Origin: an uncultured Prevotellaceae bacterium
GTDB lineage: Bacteria; Bacteroidota; Bacteroidia; Bacteroidales; Bacteroidaceae
Assembly (NCBI GenBank): GCA_902786565.1
Contig: CADACW010000039.1
Coordinates: 1 to 33,278 of the forward strand
Direction: 5' to 3'
DNA: 33,278 nt
Shown here: positions 23,547 to 31,872 of the stretch, piece after piece
How the letters are laid out: the number at the start of each line of letters is the position of its first letter
Position numbering within the stretch: the stretch's first letter is position 1
Notes under the pieces: model-generated
What the model saw: the letters and a program-made list of their open reading frames with translations, nothing else
Databases searched by the model: none
What the model was told of the DNA's origin: nothing
Program-made: the position numbers and the translations under genes

Positions 23547-26398
23547 TCGAAGCGAAGGATGGCGCTAAAGTTGATTTTGCCCTTGGCCCAATGCGGCTGT
23601 GCCGAAGGGCCGTTCAGGTCGGTAGTGTTCACCTTGTTGCGCACGGCGGGTATGACGCTGAGCAGCGAGAGCCCCGTCTGCGGCAGGTCGTAGAGCAGAT
23701 GGTCGCGGCCGTCGCGTGGGGTGAAGACGCCGACGTAGAGGGGCTGCTGGAGTGCGTGCGAGGGTGAGATGCCGATGGCGCCCTCGCTGGTCTGCAGCTG
23801 CATCCACTCCACCCCGGCAAAGTAGCCCTTGAACTCCGGGTATTGCCACGACTCGCCGGGGATGGGGTCGTTATAGTCGGTCTCGTAGTAGCCATACTGC
23901 GGGCCCTCCATGCGGTTCTGCCACACGCGGTAAGGGCCTCGGCCCACCCACCGCTTGTGGCTGACCTTCTCCTCAGGATAGTCGAAGCAGATGCCCATCA
24001 GGTCTACAACGCCTTTGAAGTCCACATCGGCCGAGAGCCACACGCTGCCGTCGCTGAAGAAGTGCCAGCAGACGGTCTGCAGACTGCCGTGGCGGTAGCG
24101 CACTGTGAGTTGGCCGCCGTCTGCCAGCTCGAAACCGCTAAAGGCCCCTTGGTCCAGGTATTCGGTGTATTGCGTCTTCTTCTGGAAAGCCTCCTTGTCG
24201 TCGTGGTTGTAGAACCCGTCCTGCGAGCGGTCGGCGCGCTTGGCGGCCACGAATCGCGGGCCGTTGCCCAGGCTGTAGCTGTGGTTGGCCGTCTTGACGC
24301 CGATGAGCCGTCCGTCTTTCTTTGAGAAAGCGTAGGAAGTGGTGCCCACGGTCACCGTGAGCGCCTGGCCGGTCTCCGTCTTGGCCATCGCCGTTCCGCC
24401 CAGAATGAAGTCCGAAGGGAATTGGTTTTTCCGCAGGTGTCGCCACGTCATCACCTGCTGGCCGTGCGGGTCGGTGGCGGTCAGTTCGAGCAGTGCACCA
24501 TTGCCTTTGGGCATCGGCAGGGTGGCGCTTTGTCCCGGCTCTGTCGATGGCAATGCGATGGTCCCTTCGGCCACGGGCTTCTCTTCCGTTCCGCCGTAGT
24601 GGGGCATGTCTATCCATCGGTAGCCCAGCTTGCAGTCCTTCAGGTTGGTGAAGTCGTAGCGGTTGTCGAGGCAGATGCCGCTGTCGGTCAGCGTCAGTTG
24701 GATGGGGCTCCACACCTCGCGGATGGTGTAGTACGAGCCTTCCTTCTCCATGTGGGGCCCTACGATGCCGTCTGAGCCGAAATTGCCCACAGGGTCGAGT
24801 ATGCCGCCCTGGTCGGTCCGCAGCACGGCCTGGTCCGTCAGGTCCCAGAGGAAACCGCCGGCACAGCGGGGGTTCGACATCATCAGCCGCCAGTAGTCGG
24901 CCAGTCCGGCCCCGTGGCCGCCGTCGTAGAGGCCGTGCAGGAACTCGGTGGGCATGAATATCTCCTTCTGCCGCATATAGTCGGCGGTCTCGCCCCACGA
25001 GCGGTAGTGCTTGGTCTCGAAGCCATTGCGGTTGGCCCAGGGGTAGAGCACCACGCGCTGCTGCGGGTCGAACTTGTTGAAGACCGGCTCCAGCTCGTAG
25101 TTGAAGCCGCCCTCGTTGCCGTTGCTCCAGAAGATGATGCTGGGGTGGTTCACGTCGCGGGTGACCATCTCCTCCACAATCTGCGAGCCTACTATTGTCC
25201 CATGTGCGTTGTGCCAGCCCGGCAGCTCGCACTCCACGTAGAGGCCCAGCGAGTCGCACACATCCAGAAACTCCGGGTCGGCGGGGTAGTGGCTCAGGCG
25301 GACGGCATTCATGTTCATCGTCTTGATGAGCTTCACGTCCTCTATGTTCTTGGCCTTCGAGAGCGTGCGTCCCGTCTCCGGGCGGAACGAGTGGCGGTTC
25401 ACGCCCTTGAAGATGACCTTCCTGCCATTGATGAAGACACCATCGTCGCTGTCGCCGAGGTAGCTGTGCCTATACTCTATGGTGCGGAAGCCGAAACGCT
25501 GGCGCTCGGTGTGAAGCGTCTTGCCTTCCGCGTCTTTCAGGGTGAAGACGGCCGTGTAGAGGTTGGGCTGCTCGGCGTTCCACAGTTTCGGGCTTTTCAC
25601 TGCGAAATCAATGTGGGCGCGGTCGCCGGCCGTGGCCGAGGCAGGGCTGGTGCCAGCCTCTTTCCCGTTGGCGTCTGTGATACAGACGCTTACGGAACAG
25701 CCGGGCAGGGCGCGACTGAGAAACACGTCGGCGCGGAAGCGGCCGTCGGCCTGGGCGTCGATGGCCACGCGGCGGATGTTCTGCATCGGCTTGGCCACTA
25801 TGAAGACAGGGCGCCAGATGCCGCCGAAGTTCCAGTAGTCGGCGCGGCGCTCGGCCAGGTTCACCTGCGCGTTGGTGCTCTCCTTCAGCACCTCCACCTC
25901 CAGCCGGTTCTTCTTGGTGCCGAAGAACACGCGGTCGCTCACGTCGATGGTATGCCGTGTGAAACCACCCTGATACGTGCCGGTCCCGGCCTTGCGCCCG
26001 TTGATGGTGACGCGGGCCTCGGTGAAGACGGCCTCGAACACCAGCTCTATCTGTCGGCCCGCCCACTGCAGTGGCAGGTTGAACTCGGTCTTGTAGTAGC
26101 CCTTCTCGTCGGCAATGCCCTCAGGCGCGGCCTTGCCGTAGAAGCGCATGCCGTACTGGAAGGTGCCGAAGCCCTGCAGCTCCCAGCACGAGGGCACGCC
26201 AATCTTGGTCCACTGGCCGCTGCGGCGGCCGTCGGTGCACCTGAAGTCCCACTCCACCATATCGTCGCAGCCCGTGCCGCTCAGGTACTGGCGGTGGGTC
26301 TCCACGTCGTCGTCGCCGGCCTGTGCCGGCAGGCACGTCAGCAGACCGAGCGCCAGCCCCATCAGGCTGCCGCCAAACGTATGCTTTGCTCTCTTCAT
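23543..26398 (-). CDS. Glycoside hydrolase family 2 (beta-galactosidase-like)
   Basis: A 951-residue exported GH2 enzyme. Signal peptide to about residue 27 (LGLLTCLPAQA). An N-terminal sugar-binding jelly roll (VPSCWELQGFGTFQYG) and an Ig-like domain are followed by the TIM barrel with the GH2 motif GVNRHSFRPETGR, the acid/base region IIFWSNGNEGG and the nucleophile region MPTEFLHGLYDGGHGAG. The C-terminal third resembles the beta-galactosidase small-chain domain (RWVGRGPYRVWQNR). Beta-galactosidase is the default, but GH2 includes other specificities. The frame extends 55 codons upstream across the promoter; the ATG at 26398 begins the signal peptide. It is the first gene of the GH2-GH106 operon. 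Confidence 0.92.
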   Translation of the reverse strand: MKRAKHTFGGSLMGLALGLLTCLPAQAGDDDVETHRQYLSGTGCDDMVEWDFRCTDGRRSGQWTKIGVPSCWELQGFGTFQYGMRFYGKAAPEGIADEKGYYKTEFNLPLQWAGRQIELVFEAVFTEARVTINGRKAGTGTYQGGFTRHTIDVSDRVFFGTKKNRLEVEVLKESTNAQVNLAERRADYWNFGGIWRPVFIVAKPMQNIRRVAIDAQADGRFRADVFLSRALPGCSVSVCITDANGKEAGTSPASATAGDRAHIDFAVKSPKLWNAEQPNLYTAVFTLKDAEGKTLHTERQRFGFRTIEYRHSYLGDSDDGVFINGRKVIFKGVNRHSFRPETGRTLSKAKNIEDVKLIKTMNMNAVRLSHYPADPEFLDVCDSLGLYVECELPGWHNAHGTIVGSQIVEEMVTRDVNHPSIIFWSNGNEGGFNYELEPVFNKFDPQQRVVLYPWANRNGFETKHYRSWGETADYMRQKEIFMPTEFLHGLYDGGHGAGLADYWRLMMSNPRCAGGFLWDLTDQAVLRTDQGGILDPVGNFGSDGIVGPHMEKEGSYYTIREVWSPIQLTLTDSGICLDNRYDFTNLKDCKLGYRWIDMPHYGGTEEKPVAEGTIALPSTEPGQSATLPMPKGNGALLELTATDPHGQQVMTWRHLRKNQFPSDFILGGTAMAKTETGQALTVTVGTTSYAFSKKDGRLIGVKTANHSYSLGNGPRFVAAKRADRSQDGFYNHDDKEAFQKKTQYTEYLDQGAFSGFELADGGQLTVRYRHGSLQTVCWHFFSDGSVWLSADVDFKGVVDLMGICFDYPEEKVSHKRWVGRGPYRVWQNRMEGPQYGYYETDYNDPIPGESWQYPEFKGYFAGVEWMQLQTSEGAIGISPSHALQQPLYVGVFTPRDGRDHLLYDLPQTGLSLLSVIPAVRNKVNTTDLNGPSAQPHWAKGKINFSAILRFE

Positions 26399-26424
26399 AA
26401 TCCGTTCATATATAAAATAATGCG

Positions 26425-26456
26425 CAAATGTAAGGAAAAAAAAGCAGACTCGCAAG
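26425..26456 (-). promoter_or_regulatory. Housekeeping promoter of the GH2-GH106 operon
   Basis: On the minus strand CTTG (26456-26453), 20 bases, TACATTTG (26432-26425). The -7 box is exact. The leader is about 20 bases. Confidence 0.6.
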
Positions 26457-26543
26457 AAATGGACCCGAAAAACTGCTTGCGGGCAGAAAAAAATCGCGAC
26501 CGGGAAAAAACAGGGGCCCCCGCACCAATTTACCCCGATGGAT

Positions 26544-26671
26544 GGGGATAAAGTTAAAAGCACGTCGTAATTTATATAAATTACGTCGAAATTTATATAA
26601 ATTACGTCGTAATACAGATAAATTACGTCGTAATTTAAGTTTTATGTCCGGCCATCGGGACATTTATCCCC
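26544..26671. repeat. Four 21-bp direct repeats flanked by an inverted repeat
   Basis: The core ACGTCG recurs at 26562, 26583, 26604 and 26625, exactly 21 bases apart, with AT-rich filling that is itself palindromic (AATTTATATAAATT). GGGGATAAA (26544-26552) and TTTATCCCC (26663-26671) bracket the array, and a further small hairpin (ATGTCC/GGACAT, 26644-26663) lies at its right end. It fills the region between two divergent promoters, so it may be an operator array. Confidence 0.88.
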
Positions 26672-26686
26672 GTTGTTTCGCTAAAA

Positions 26687-26718
26687 TTTGGCGGTTACGA
26701 TTATTTTTATTACATTTG
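26687..26718 (+). promoter_or_regulatory. Housekeeping promoter of the antiporter gene
   Basis: TTTG (26687-26690), exactly 20 bases, TACATTTG (26711-26718): a full match to the Bacteroidetes consensus. The start codon is 24 bases downstream. Confidence 0.72.
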
Positions 26719-26742
26719 CACGCTCAAAACAACGTCAACGCT

Positions 26743-29037
26743 ATGGCAGAACTCCCCGCAATGATACAGGACCTGGCCCTGATACTGATGGTCGCTGGCA
26801 TCGTGACCCTCATTTTCAAGGCCCTGAAACAGCCGCTCGTGCTGGGCTACATCGTGGCCGGTTTCCTGGTTTCGCCCCACATGCCCTACACGGCTTCGGT
26901 GGTCGATATGTCTAACATCCACCTGTGGGCCGACATCGGCGTGATGTTCCTGCTGTTCTCGCTGGGACTGGACTTCTCGTTCAAGAAAATCCTGAAGATG
27001 GGCGCCTCGCCCGTCATCTCCGTGGTGTGCATCATCTTCGCCATGTCGGTGCTGGGCATGCTGGTGGGCCACACCTTCGGGTGGAGCCGCATGGACTGCA
27101 TTTTCCTGGGTGGCATGTTGGCCATGAGTTCCACCACTATTATATATAAAGCATTCGACGACCTGGGTCTGCAACAGCAGCAGTTTGCCGGACTGGTGAT
27201 GAGCGTGCTCATCTTGGAAGACATCCTGGCCATTGTCATGATGGTGATGCTCTCGGCCATTGCCGGTGGCAGCAGTCCCGACGGCAGCCAGATGGTTTGG
27301 TCGGTGCTGAAGATAGTGTTCTTCCTGGTGCTGTGGCTTGTGGTGGGCATCTTTGCCATCCCGCTGTTCCTGCGTGGTGTGCGCAAGCTCATCAACGCCG
27401 AGGTGATGCTCATCGTGTCGCTGGGCCTGTGCTGCGCCATGGCCGTCTTTTCCACCAAGGTGGGCTTCTCGTCGGCCTTCGGTGCCTTCATCATGGGCAG
27501 CATCCTGGCCGAGACGGTCGAGGCGGAGCGCATAGAGCGGCTGGTCGAGCCGGTGAAGAATCTGTTTGGCGCCATCTTCTTCGTCTCCGTGGGCATGCTG
27601 GTCGACCCGCAGATTTTGGTGGACTACGCCGTGCCCATCATCGTGCTGGTGCTCACCATCATTGTGGGCCAGAGCGTGCTGGGGTCGCTCTCGTTCATGC
27701 TCGGCGGCGAGTCGCTCAAGTCGGCCATGCGCTGTGGTTTCTCCATGGCGCAGATAGGCGAGTTTTCGTTCATCATCGCCTCGCTGGGCCTCTCGCTCGG
27801 CGTCATCGGCGAGTTTCTGTATCCGGTGGTGGTAGCCGTATCCGTCATCACAACTTTTCTCACACCTTACATGATACGGCTTGCCACACCGGCTTATAAT
27901 GCGCTGGAGCAGCGCCTGCCGAAAAGGCTCATCCGGCTGCTCAACCAGCTGTCGACCAGCAAGCCCAACACGGCCGAGAAGAGCAAGTGGAAGTCGCTGC
28001 TCACCCAGATAGGCCTCAACACGCTGGTCTACTCCATCCTCTCGTCGGCCACCGTCACGCTGATGTTCACCCTCTTCCACCCCTTCATCAGCCGGATGTC
28101 CACGCCCCTTGACTTCACCTTCCGCTCCTACCACTTCTCGATGGGCAGCATTGTCACCACGCTGCTCACCATCATGATGATAGCGCCCTTCCTGCGCGCC
28201 ATGGTGATGAAGAAGAACCGCAGCGAAGAGTTCCGCACCCTGTGGGCAGAGAGCAACCGCAACCGTCTGCCCCTGCTCTTCACCATCCTGGTGCGGGTGG
28301 TGCTGGCCGTGGCCTTCGTGTTCTACATCGTCCACTATATGTTCGACTTCGGGCCCGCCGTGCTCTTCACCGTGGGCGTGGCCTCCATACTTGTCATCGT
28401 GGCCTCGCGCAGCGTGAAGCGGCGCAGCATCTTCCTGGAGAGACTCTTCGTGAACAATCTGCACTCACGCGACATTGCCGCACAGGTGAAGGGCACCAAG
28501 CGCCCCCTCTACGAGGGCAAGCTGCTGGACCGCGACATACACATTGCCGACTTCGAGGTGCCGGCCACCTCGCGCTGGATGGGCAGCTCGCTCAAGCAGC
28601 TCAGTCTGGGCAAGCACTACGGCGTCCACGTGAGCAGCATACTCCGTGGCGGCAGGCGGCTGAACATCCCCGACGGCGACTCGGTCATCTTCCCCAACGA
28701 CCGCCTGCAGGTGATTGGCTCCGACACGCAGCTGGCCAACTTCAAGCAGGCCATAGAGACCGAGGTGCTGGACGAAGACTACGAACTGGAGAAACGCGAA
28801 ATGAAGCTGCAGCAGATCATGGTGGGCAGCGAGAGCCCGTTCAGGGGGCAGACACTGCAGGAGAGCGGCATACGCAGCCAGTACAGCTGTATGGTGGTGG
28901 GCATGGAGGAGGGCAAGGAGAACCTCTCGCCCATCACGCCGCAGTACCGGTTCGAAGAGGGCGACATCATCTGGGTGGTCGGCGAGCAGACATCGCTCGA
29001 CCGCCTCATACACGCTAACAGACAACGAGAAAACTAA
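26743..29037 (+). CDS. CPA2-type cation/proton antiporter with two RCK-C domains
   Basis: A 764-residue inner-membrane transporter. The first about 400 residues are a Na+/H+ exchanger domain of the CPA2 (KefB-like) kind: MVAGIVTLIFKALKQPLVLG, GVMFLLFSLGLDFSFKK, GGMLAMSSTTIIYKAFDD, SSAFGAFIMGSILAET. A second set of hydrophobic segments lies at about 420-560. The cytoplasmic C-terminus has two RCK-C/TrkA-C-like domains (about 605-670 and 685-760, with GDSVIFPNDRLQVIG and GDIIWVVGEQTSLDRL). No NAD-binding RCK-N/TrkA-N domain is visible, unlike in KefB/KefC. Ion specificity (K+ or Na+) is not evident. The frame runs upstream through the 21-bp repeats, but the ATG at 26743 follows the promoter and starts the family sequence. 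It ends 23 bases before the GH3 gene. Confidence 0.9.
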   Translation: MAELPAMIQDLALILMVAGIVTLIFKALKQPLVLGYIVAGFLVSPHMPYTASVVDMSNIHLWADIGVMFLLFSLGLDFSFKKILKMGASPVISVVCIIFAMSVLGMLVGHTFGWSRMDCIFLGGMLAMSSTTIIYKAFDDLGLQQQQFAGLVMSVLILEDILAIVMMVMLSAIAGGSSPDGSQMVWSVLKIVFFLVLWLVVGIFAIPLFLRGVRKLINAEVMLIVSLGLCCAMAVFSTKVGFSSAFGAFIMGSILAETVEAERIERLVEPVKNLFGAIFFVSVGMLVDPQILVDYAVPIIVLVLTIIVGQSVLGSLSFMLGGESLKSAMRCGFSMAQIGEFSFIIASLGLSLGVIGEFLYPVVVAVSVITTFLTPYMIRLATPAYNALEQRLPKRLIRLLNQLSTSKPNTAEKSKWKSLLTQIGLNTLVYSILSSATVTLMFTLFHPFISRMSTPLDFTFRSYHFSMGSIVTTLLTIMMIAPFLRAMVMKKNRSEEFRTLWAESNRNRLPLLFTILVRVVLAVAFVFYIVHYMFDFGPAVLFTVGVASILVIVASRSVKRRSIFLERLFVNNLHSRDIAAQVKGTKRPLYEGKLLDRDIHIADFEVPATSRWMGSSLKQLSLGKHYGVHVSSILRGGRRLNIPDGDSVIFPNDRLQVIGSDTQLANFKQAIETEVLDEDYELEKREMKLQQIMVGSESPFRGQTLQESGIRSQYSCMVVGMEEGKENLSPITPQYRFEEGDIIWVVGEQTSLDRLIHANRQREN

Positions 29038-29060
29038 CCATACTAACAACAACTACTGAC

Positions 29061-31664
29061 ATGAAACTGAGAAACATCCTACCGATGCTGGCACTGGCCA
29101 CGACGCTCACCGCCGGCGCCCAACAGCAACAACCCTGGCAAAACCCGCAACTGCCCGTCAGCCAGCGCGTAGACGACCTTCTGGGCCGACTCACCCTGGA
29201 GGAGAAAGTGCAACTGATGATGAACGGCTCAAGGGCCATAGACCGACTGGGCATCCCCCAGACCGACTGGTGGAGCGAGGCCCTGCACGGCGTGGGGCGC
29301 AACGGGCTGACCACCGTCTTCCCCCAGTGCATAGGCATGGCCTGCTCGTTTGACGACGAGTTGCTGGAGCGCATCTATACGGCCGTCAGCGACGAGGCAC
29401 GCGCCAAGAACACCCAACTGCGGCGCGAGGGCAAGCCCGTGGGGAAATATCAGGGACTGTCGTTCTGGACTCCCAACATCAACATTTTCCGTGACCCGCG
29501 CTGGGGCCGCGGACAGGAGACCTACGGCGAAGACCCCTACCTGAACGGCCGGCTGGGCCTCTGCGTGGTGCGAGGGCTGCAAGGCACCTCTCGCCTCTCA
29601 CCTCTCACCTCTCATAAATACTACAAGCTGCACGCCTGCGCCAAGCACTATGCCGTGCACTCAGGGCCGGAGAAGACGCGCCACTTCTTCGACATAGAGA
29701 ACCTGCCGCAGCGCGACCTCTGGGAGACCTATCTGCCGGCATTCAAAAGGCTGGTGCAGGAGGGCGACGTGCAACAGGTGATGTGCGCCTACCAGCGATT
29801 CGAGGGCGAGCCCTGCTGCGGCAGTGACCGTCTGCTCAACCACATACTCCGCCAGGAGTGGGGCTACAAAGGGCTGGTGGTGACCGACTGCGGCGCCATC
29901 AACGACTTCTGGCAGAAAGGCCGCCACGGCGTCTCGCCAGATGCCCCCGCCGCATCGGCAAAGGCCGTGTTGAGCGGCACCGACATAGAGTGCGGCGCCA
30001 ACTTCAAGCGATTGGCCGAGGCCGTCAAGCGCGGCGACATCAAGGAGAGCGAGATTGACGTCAGTGTGCGCCGACTGCTGAAAGGGCGCTTCGAACTGGG
30101 CGAGTTCGACCCCGACGAGCTGGTGCCCTGGACCAAGATTCCCATCAGCTGCGTGGCCTCGAAGGAGCATAAGCAGATGGCCCGGCAGATGGCCCGCGAG
30201 CAGATGGTGCTGCTCAAGAACAATGGCATACTGCCTTTAAGCACCACTCAGAAATTCATGGTGATGGGGCCCAACGCCGCCGACTCCACCATGCTCTGGG
30301 GCATCTACTTCGGACAGCCGTCGCACACCGTCACACCCCTGGAGGGCATCGAAACCCGGCTGGGCCGCAAGGTAGACTATACCAAGGCCTGCGAGATAAC
30401 GGCCCTCACCGAGAAAGAGAGCCTGATGGGCACCATCGTGGGCAGCGACGGCAAACCCGGACTGTACGCCCAATACTGGAACAACACCGAGATGGCCGGC
30501 ACTCCCGCCGCTGAGGCCCACTACACCACAGCCCTCCAGCTGGACAACGGCGGGGCAACGGTCTTCGCTCCCGGCGTGGAACTGGAGAATTTCACCGTGC
30601 GCATGAAGGGCCATTTCGTGGCAGGGCGCACAGAGACCCTCACACTCGGATTCACCAACGACGACGGCATGCGCATCATCGTCAACGGCGACACACTGCA
30701 CAACAGGTGGCGGAAGGACTGGGCCATCGCCAGAGACGTGAAAATCAATGTGGAGAAAGGCAAACGCTACGACCTGGAACTGAACTATATGCAGCTGGCC
30801 GACGACGCCACGCTCAAGGCCGACCTGACCCGCGACCGCACGCTGACCACCGCCGACATCGTAGAGAAGGCCAAGGGCGTGGAGACCATCGTCTTCGTGG
30901 GCGGCATATCGCCCAACCTGGAACGTGAGCAGGCCCGTGTCGACGCACCGGGATTCGACGGCGGCGACCGCACATCGATAGAGCTGCCGCAGTGTCAGCG
31001 CGACATCCTCCGTGCGCTACACCAGGCCGGCAAGAAGATTGTCCTCGTCAACTGCAGCGGCTCGGCCGTGGCACTGACGCCGGAGATGGAGACCTGCGAC
31101 GCCATCCTGCAGGCCTGGTATGCAGGCGAACAGGGCGGACACGCACTGGCCGACGTGCTCTTCGGCGACTACAACCCGTCGGGGAAGCTCGCCGTCACCT
31201 TCTACAAGGATGACAGTCAGCTGCCGCCCTTCGACGACTATCGCATGGAGAACCGCACCTACCGCTACTTCAAGGGACAGCCCCTCTTCCCCTTCGGCTA
31301 CGGACTGAGCTACACCACCTTCCAGCTGAAGGGTCAGAAGGCCAAGGTGAAGGCCGACGGCACCGCAGAGGTGAGCCTGACGGTGAAGAACTGCGGACAG
31401 CGTGAGGGCACAGAGATAGTGCAGGTCTATCTGCGACGTATTGCCGACACCGCCGGACCGCTGAAGACGCTGCGCGGCTACCAGCGCGTCTCACTCAAGC
31501 CCGGCCAGGCCCGCAAGGTCACCATCACCCTCGGCCGCAACGACTTCGAGACCTGGGACGCACAGACCAACACCATGCGCGTACTCCCCGGCCAGTACGA
31601 CCTCTACATCGGCACCTCCAGTGCCGACAGCGACCTCACCGTCCGCCGCATCAGCTACAAGTGA
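29061..31664 (+). CDS. Glycoside hydrolase family 3 with PA14 insert (beta-glucosidase/xylosidase)
   Basis: An 867-residue exported GH3 enzyme. Signal peptide MKLRNILPMLALATTLTAGA. GH3 N-terminal barrel with TDWWSEALHGVGR, DPRWGRGQETYGEDPYL, KHYAVHSGPE and the nucleophile Asp276 in GLVVTDCGAINDF. The C-terminal alpha/beta domain is split by a PA14 domain (about 454-590, GLYAQYWNNTEMAG to RYDLELNYMQ), and a fibronectin III-like domain ends the protein. This layout is typical of Prevotella and Bacteroides beta-xylosidases and beta-glucosidases; which substrate is cut is not decided by sequence alone. Residues about 176-185 are encoded by four heptanucleotide repeats, a possible slippage site. 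It is probably co-transcribed with the antiporter. Confidence 0.93.
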   Translation: MKLRNILPMLALATTLTAGAQQQQPWQNPQLPVSQRVDDLLGRLTLEEKVQLMMNGSRAIDRLGIPQTDWWSEALHGVGRNGLTTVFPQCIGMACSFDDELLERIYTAVSDEARAKNTQLRREGKPVGKYQGLSFWTPNINIFRDPRWGRGQETYGEDPYLNGRLGLCVVRGLQGTSRLSPLTSHKYYKLHACAKHYAVHSGPEKTRHFFDIENLPQRDLWETYLPAFKRLVQEGDVQQVMCAYQRFEGEPCCGSDRLLNHILRQEWGYKGLVVTDCGAINDFWQKGRHGVSPDAPAASAKAVLSGTDIECGANFKRLAEAVKRGDIKESEIDVSVRRLLKGRFELGEFDPDELVPWTKIPISCVASKEHKQMARQMAREQMVLLKNNGILPLSTTQKFMVMGPNAADSTMLWGIYFGQPSHTVTPLEGIETRLGRKVDYTKACEITALTEKESLMGTIVGSDGKPGLYAQYWNNTEMAGTPAAEAHYTTALQLDNGGATVFAPGVELENFTVRMKGHFVAGRTETLTLGFTNDDGMRIIVNGDTLHNRWRKDWAIARDVKINVEKGKRYDLELNYMQLADDATLKADLTRDRTLTTADIVEKAKGVETIVFVGGISPNLEREQARVDAPGFDGGDRTSIELPQCQRDILRALHQAGKKIVLVNCSGSAVALTPEMETCDAILQAWYAGEQGGHALADVLFGDYNPSGKLAVTFYKDDSQLPPFDDYRMENRTYRYFKGQPLFPFGYGLSYTTFQLKGQKAKVKADGTAEVSLTVKNCGQREGTEIVQVYLRRIADTAGPLKTLRGYQRVSLKPGQARKVTITLGRNDFETWDAQTNTMRVLPGQYDLYIGTSSADSDLTVRRISYK
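29587..29614 (+). repeat. Heptanucleotide tandem repeat (four CCTCTCR units) within the GH3 gene
   Basis: CCTCTCG once and CCTCTCA three times, back to back, inside coding sequence. As 7 is not a multiple of 3, gain or loss of one unit would shift the frame and truncate the enzyme. In the present sequence the gene is in frame. Confidence 0.85.
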
Positions 31665-31839
31665 GCTGAATCTTGATGTAATTCTGTGTGCATTTTGTAG
31701 ATTAATAAACGCCTACGATTAGCGTTTACCTCCTACTCGATTAATGTGCCGATAAGCGGCATTGGGCTTGACTGTTGTTGAAGTTAAAGACGTTAAGCCC
31801 GGTGGGCAGAAATTGGTGTTAAAAAGTATGTATTTGCGG
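31665..31839. other. Intergenic region with small hairpins
   Basis: Between the two GH3-family genes there are three inverted repeats: AAACGC/GCGTTT (31707-31727), TGCCG/CGGCA (31748-31762) and GGGCTT/AAGCCC (31764-31800). None has a T run in the plus direction, so a terminator is not certain. No gene is supported. Confidence 0.45.
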
Positions 31840-31867
31840 TTTGTTTCGTAGAAAATGAGTAATTTTG
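31840..31867 (+). promoter_or_regulatory. Weak candidate promoter of the nagZ-like gene
   Basis: TAATTTTG (31860-31867) matches the -7 box, but the nearest TTTG (31840-31843) is only 16 bases upstream and the ATG follows after 5 bases, so the transcript would be almost leaderless. A different promoter further upstream is possible. Confidence 0.3.
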
Positions 31868-31872
31868 CAGCC

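Noticed and set aside
24914-26551. A 545-codon plus-strand frame within the GH2 gene
   Set aside because: Shadow of the GH2 coding strand; no domain or plausible start context.
26542-26742. N-terminal extension of the antiporter with repeated LRRNLYK-like units
   Set aside because: It is translation of the 21-bp DNA repeats and of the promoter; the consensus promoter at 26687-26718 lies inside it, so the gene starts at 26743.
26710-28464. A 584-codon antisense frame in the antiporter gene
   Set aside because: Extremely rich in His, Glu, Gln and Asp as expected from the reverse complement of membrane-protein codons; the sense gene is a clear family member.
29587-29614. Possible CRISPR or minisatellite array
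   Set aside because: Units are only 7 bases long without spacers, so it is a simple tandem repeat.
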